From assembly GCA_016779225.1 (NCBI GenBank), contig JADHNZ010000001.1, forward strand, positions 1 through 64,000: a stretch of DNA of 64,000 nt, read 5' to 3'. This document shows positions 60,799 to 64,000 of the stretch, piece by piece. The notes under the pieces were generated by a model that made no database searches, was not told the origin of the DNA, and was given only the letters and a program-made list of their open reading frames with translations. The position numbers and the translations under genes are program-made. This stretch comes from Planctomycetota bacterium. Its GTDB lineage: Bacteria > Planctomycetota > UBA1135 > GCA-002686595. The stretch's first letter is position 1; each line of letters starts with the position of its first letter.

Positions 60799-61569
60799 CT
60801 ACTCCTCGTCCTCCTCGGCCAGCTCGTGCAGGCGCACGGCGACCAGCGTGATGTCGAGCGCGACCTCATCCTCGCGGCCGGCGGCCGCGCGGGCGTCGTA
60901 GCTGTCCACCAAGAGCGCGCCATCCCCGCGCTGAGTCGCGTGCAGGAAGCGAGTGATCGCGGGCGGATCGGCGGTCATTCGCAGCTGCACTCGCGTGCGC
61001 TCCACGCGCCCGAGGCCGGCCCGGCCGCCGAGGCTCGGATCCAGCTGGACCTCCACCCGCGTGATCCGGTCGACCCCCGCCTCGATGGCGCGACGCAGGG
61101 CGCGATCCAGGAGGTCGAGCGCCTCCAGCTGCCGCGCGATCACCTCGACATCGTTGGTCTTGAGGGGCTCCAGCCCCAGGCCCTCGGGGAGCACGCAGCG
61201 CGCGCGCCCAGCCAGGAGCTCCAGCTCGCGCTGCACGCGATCCACGCGCCCGAAGTACTGGTTGCTGGGGGAGCCCCCACCGTCGCGCAGACGGAAGCCC
61301 TCGCGCGGCTGGAACACCGCCGCCGCGGCCAGGCGCTCGCGCGCCGCCACGAGGGCCTCGTGCTCCTCCTCCACGCGGCCGAGGTCCGCGTTGGTGTAGT
61401 AGGACTGGCGCAGCTTGGCCTGCTCGCGACCCAGTCGAGCGGCCGAGCCGCGCAGGTCGGCCCCGTAGCTCGAGTCGAGCACGAGGAAGGCGATGAGGAA
61501 GACCAGCGCGCCCCCGGCGACCGAGAGCACGAAGTTCTTGTTCTCCTGCCAGTAGTTCTCGAAGTCCAT
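60799..61569 (-). CDS. PilO/GspM-like assembly protein
   Basis: The 256-residue bitopic protein has one helix (FVLSVAGGALVFLIAFLVLD, about 13-32), a coiled-coil stretch (SAARLGREQAKLRQSYYTNA to about residue 95) and a ferredoxin-like C-terminal domain (RTRVQLRMTADPPAITRFLH ... VALDITLVAVRL). That is the plan of PilO and GspM, which form the inner-membrane platform with PilN/GspL. Identity rests on topology and its place 2 bp after the PilMN gene. Confidence 0.75.
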   Translation of the reverse strand: MDFENYWQENKNFVLSVAGGALVFLIAFLVLDSSYGADLRGSAARLGREQAKLRQSYYTNADLGRVEEEHEALVAARERLAAAAVFQPREGFRLRDGGGSPSNQYFGRVDRVQRELELLAGRARCVLPEGLGLEPLKTNDVEVIARQLEALDLLDRALRRAIEAGVDRITRVEVQLDPSLGGRAGLGRVERTRVQLRMTADPPAITRFLHATQRGDGALLVDSYDARAAAGREDEVALDITLVAVRLHELAEEDEE

Positions 61570-61571
61570 GG

Positions 61572-63215
61572 TCAGGACTCCTCCGAGTCGGGGGCCGCGG
61601 GAGCCTCGGCGGGGTCACCGAAGGTCGTGAGGTCGATGGAGAAGCGATCCCGGTCGAAGGCCGCGTTAGTGCGGGCGCCGGGCAGCTCGGCCTGGAGCGA
61701 CTCCACCAGGGTCTGGTACTGGCCGATGGGCGCCTGGGAACCCTGGCGCAGGGAGCCCTTGAGCAGGACCAGCGGACGCGGGGTGTTGTCCCCCACGCCG
61801 AGCTCGGCGTCCACGCCCCAGCGCCCCTCGAGGCGCGTGAGCCAGAAGTCCGAGGGCAGGTGCTGCCCCAGGGCCTCGACCGTGCGCGCCAGCTGCTCGC
61901 CGGTGCCCACGAGGCGCTGGAGCTCCTGAGCCTCCTCCACGAGGCGCTCGTTCTCCTCCAGCAGCTCGCGCGCCTTCTGGTCCACGCGCTGCTTGCCCGC
62001 GACCTGCGAGCGCACCACGCGCTCCTGCTTCTGCAGCTCCTCGGCGCGGGAGGACGAGGTCAGCGCGAAGAAGCCCAGGTAGGCCACCGCCACCACGGCC
62101 GCCGCCACTAGCCAGAGCTTGCGGCCATAGAGTTCCCGTCGCGCGGCCAGGGCCGGAGGCACGATCTCGAGGCCATAGGCCTCCGGATCGGTGGCCATGG
62201 TGGCCAGGCCGAGAGCGACGACGGCCTCGTCGCGGTGGGCCTCGAGGGCGTCCACCTCCTCGGGCGAGAGGGCCGAGGTGTCCACCACCGCCCAGGGGTC
62301 GAAGCGCTCCACCGGCACGCCGAGGCCTGCGCCCAGCACCTGGGTCAGGCCGGCCATGCGCGCGGTGCCGCCGGTCACGAGCACGCGGTCCAGCTTGAGC
62401 GAGGGCAGCTTGACCTGCGTCTTGCAGAAGAGCACGGCCGACTGCAGCAGGGAGACCAGCTGGCCCGCCGCCGCGGACGACGCGCGGGAGACGCGCTCGT
62501 GGTTCGGCGTCTCGTGGCTGGTGCCCGGGCGCAGGTCGGCGAAGTCGCGCACCAGGCGCGCGGCCTGGGCGGGTTGGACGCCGAGCTGGGAGGCGACGGC
62601 CTCCTGGAACAGGCGCCCGCCGCCCGACAGGTTGCGCGCGAACACCAGGTCTGGTCCACGCAGGATCACCACATCCACGCAGTCCTGACCGAGGTTCGCC
62701 AGCAGCACCGTGTCGTCCTGAACGACGCCGTGGCGCAGGTAGGCGTTGTAGAGGCCGATGGCGGCGGGGGTGAAGCACTCCAGGCCCAGCCCCAGTCCAC
62801 CCAGCCCCTCTTCGTGCGCCTCCAGCAGGGAGGTGCGCGCCATGGCGAGCAGAACGATGTCCTCGCCATCGGCCTCGGGCGGGGTGGGCAGCAGGTTGAA
62901 GTCACTGGCGACCTCCGTCCCCGAGGTGTCCCCCACCTCGGCCACCTCGAAGCGCATCAGCCTCCGCAGCTGCCAATCCGGAACCTGCGGCACGCGCGTG
63001 TAGCGCACATTCAGGTCCTTGCCGCTGATCGCGACCCGCGCGGTCGAGGCCTTGAAGGGCAGCTCGAGGGCCTCGTAGGCCTCTGCCAGCCCGCCTCCCG
63101 CGGGGCTCGCGGCCGCCGCGAAGCCAGCCATGCGGAACGAGCCCTTCTCGAGGCGTCCATGGACTGCGATGGCCGAGCCGGCCCCCACATCCACTGCGGT
63201 CATGTTGCGTGCCAT
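61572..63215 (-). CDS. PilM-PilN (GspL-like) fusion protein
   Basis: Residues 1-370 form an actin-like ATPase domain of the PilM type (MTAVDVGAGSAIAVHGRLEK, VLLANLGQDCVDVVILRGPD, LDRVLVTGGTARMAGLTQVL). A membrane helix (LWLVAAAVVAVAYLGFFALT, about 392-412), a coiled coil and a PilN-like periplasmic domain follow. PilM and PilN are separate in type IV pili; a single chain is the arrangement of GspL in type II secretion. It would link the cytoplasmic ATPase to the periplasmic pseudopilus platform. Confidence 0.85.
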   Translation of the reverse strand: MARNMTAVDVGAGSAIAVHGRLEKGSFRMAGFAAAASPAGGGLAEAYEALELPFKASTARVAISGKDLNVRYTRVPQVPDWQLRRLMRFEVAEVGDTSGTEVASDFNLLPTPPEADGEDIVLLAMARTSLLEAHEEGLGGLGLGLECFTPAAIGLYNAYLRHGVVQDDTVLLANLGQDCVDVVILRGPDLVFARNLSGGGRLFQEAVASQLGVQPAQAARLVRDFADLRPGTSHETPNHERVSRASSAAAGQLVSLLQSAVLFCKTQVKLPSLKLDRVLVTGGTARMAGLTQVLGAGLGVPVERFDPWAVVDTSALSPEEVDALEAHRDEAVVALGLATMATDPEAYGLEIVPPALAARRELYGRKLWLVAAAVVAVAYLGFFALTSSSRAEELQKQERVVRSQVAGKQRVDQKARELLEENERLVEEAQELQRLVGTGEQLARTVEALGQHLPSDFWLTRLEGRWGVDAELGVGDNTPRPLVLLKGSLRQGSQAPIGQYQTLVESLQAELPGARTNAAFDRDRFSIDLTTFGDPAEAPAAPDSEES

Positions 63216-63218
63216 GGT

Positions 63219-64000
63219 TCAGCGACCTCCGCCCTGCTTCTGGTTGAGGAGCTCCTGGACGGCATCCGCGAGGAGCACCTGTCCCTGGCCGAGCAGCGCG
63301 AGCCGAATGGCCTCGAGCCGCGCGAGCTCGTCCTCCTCGCGGCCCAGCTCGAGGGCGTCGAGCTCGGCCTCGGTCGGGGCGATCAGGCTGCGGGCCTGCT
63401 CCGCGATCTCGGTGCCGCCGTAGCGCTGGGCCAGGGCATCCGCCGACGCGATCGCGTCGCGGTACCCGTCCGTCAGGCGGAAGAAGCGAGCGCGCGCGAT
63501 GGTCTCCTCCAGAGCACCCAGCTCGACGCGGGCCTCCTGGGCCAGGGCGGCAAGGCCAGCCTCCGCCTCGGCGGTGACCTCCTGGTCGTAGGGAGCGGAG
63601 TCGAGCAGCGACTGCCACGCCTGCAGCGCCTCGCCCACGCGCCCCTCGCGGGTGGCCTTGCGCGCCGCGCTGGCGAGCTGGAGCGCCTCGGACAGCTCCT
63701 GCTGGAAGGTCACCTGCACCACGAGGGCTCCGCTGACGGGGAGGTCGAGCTCAAGGTCCCAGCCCCCTCCGGCGAGGGGTCGGCCAGCCACGGCCGCGCC
63801 GCCTTCACAGCGCAGGGCCACCAGCTCCCGCCCGCTGCCGATCAGGAGGGTGTGGACGGCGCTGCGCTCGAACGTCGCCGGGTGCGACGAGGAGCCGCCC
63901 TCACCAAGGGTGCGCACGCCGCTCTCGGCCCCGGTAGAGGCCGTCCGCACGGACCAGCGCCCGGCGCCGCTCGCCTTGAGGCGCGCGCCGCGCGGATCGG
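63219..64000 (-). CDS. Helical/beta protein of secretion cluster, 5' end outside window
   Basis: The frame is open to the window edge. The residues before the first internal GTG (LKASGAGRWSVRTASTGAES) read like ordinary protein, so the gene is taken as 5'-truncated. The visible 260 residues have a beta-rich start (HTLLIGSGRELVALRCEG, GGWDLELDLPVSGALVVQVT) and a helical second half (GRVGEALQAWQSLLDSAPYD), somewhat TPR-like. I do not recognise it. It ends 3 bp before the PilMN gene and belongs to the same unit. Confidence 0.65.
   Translation of the reverse strand, partial: DPRGARLKASGAGRWSVRTASTGAESGVRTLGEGGSSSHPATFERSAVHTLLIGSGRELVALRCEGGAAVAGRPLAGGGWDLELDLPVSGALVVQVTFQQELSEALQLASAARKATREGRVGEALQAWQSLLDSAPYDQEVTAEAEAGLAALAQEARVELGALEETIARARFFRLTDGYRDAIASADALAQRYGGTEIAEQARSLIAPTEAELDALELGREEDELARLEAIRLALLGQGQVLLADAVQELLNQKQGGGR

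Overview
The window is GC-rich (roughly 70% by eye) chromosomal DNA, almost fully coding, from a Gram-negative-type bacterium with two membranes: it carries lnt, RND pumps, lipoprotein and Sec signals, type II secretion pseudopilins and an mre rod-shape operon. A bacterial microcompartment (BMC) locus, long coiled-coil and TPR proteins, ConA/LamG-like folds fused to pseudopilins, and frequent GTG/TTG starts suggest a Planctomycetota lineage. That is an inference; Myxococcota or another deep lineage cannot be excluded. I saw no rRNA, tRNA, insertion sequence, prophage or CRISPR array.

Layout. 1-4222 (+): two TPR proteins, an unrecognised protein and a metallo-beta-lactamase-fold hydrolase, convergent with an MFS transporter (-). 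5570-6478: gene-poor, with a 22-bp tandem repeat, two hairpins and a 26-codon acidic mini-ORF. 6479-13230 (-): a ten-gene BMC operon in the order BMC-H, CoA-acylating aldehyde dehydrogenase, BMC-H, divergent tandem shell-like protein, BMC-P, BMC-P, BMC-T, small EutQ-N-like protein, ACT-domain protein, UPF0210/DUF711 protein. It follows an AT-rich leader with a sigma-54-like promoter. 13465-16213: a Tat/Sec-exported amidohydrolase divergent from an APC permease. 16234-23730 (-): mreB-mreC-mreD-mrdA-rodA, with an oversized PBP2. 24263-27406 (-): a membrane/coiled-coil pair and lnt. 27699-36103 (+): an RND efflux operon with one adaptor and two pumps. 36278-36508 (-): a small unknown gene. 36705-43558 (+): ribH-nusB-ftsY, a Wzy/O-antigen-ligase-like TPR protein, and an OmpR-type response regulator with its histidine kinase. 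43686-64000 (-): a long run holding PilMN- and PilO-like assembly proteins, a pseudopilin set (G, H, K, J, I types), two periplasmic chaperone-like proteins and scpB.

How the genes work together. The mre operon builds the elongasome. The pseudopilin cluster supplies the periplasmic part of a type II secretion-like machine whose GspD/E/F parts lie outside the window; seven consecutive genes are linked by 4-bp start/stop overlaps. The BMC operon encodes a complete shell (hexamer, pentamer and trimer proteins) and one core aldehyde-oxidising enzyme, but no recognised aldehyde-generating signature enzyme, phosphotransacylase, alcohol dehydrogenase or kinase. In their place is the UPF0210/ACT pair of unknown function, and the ACT protein shares a EutQ-N-like module with its small neighbour. 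This is the best candidate for an undescribed system here.

Two genome-scale signals stand out. The tetranucleotide ACGT is nearly absent, so Asp-Val is written GAT-GTN throughout. Several GC-rich minisatellites (15, 19, 22, 33 and 35 bp units) occur, two of which may be copies of one repeat family, one of them inside mrdA.
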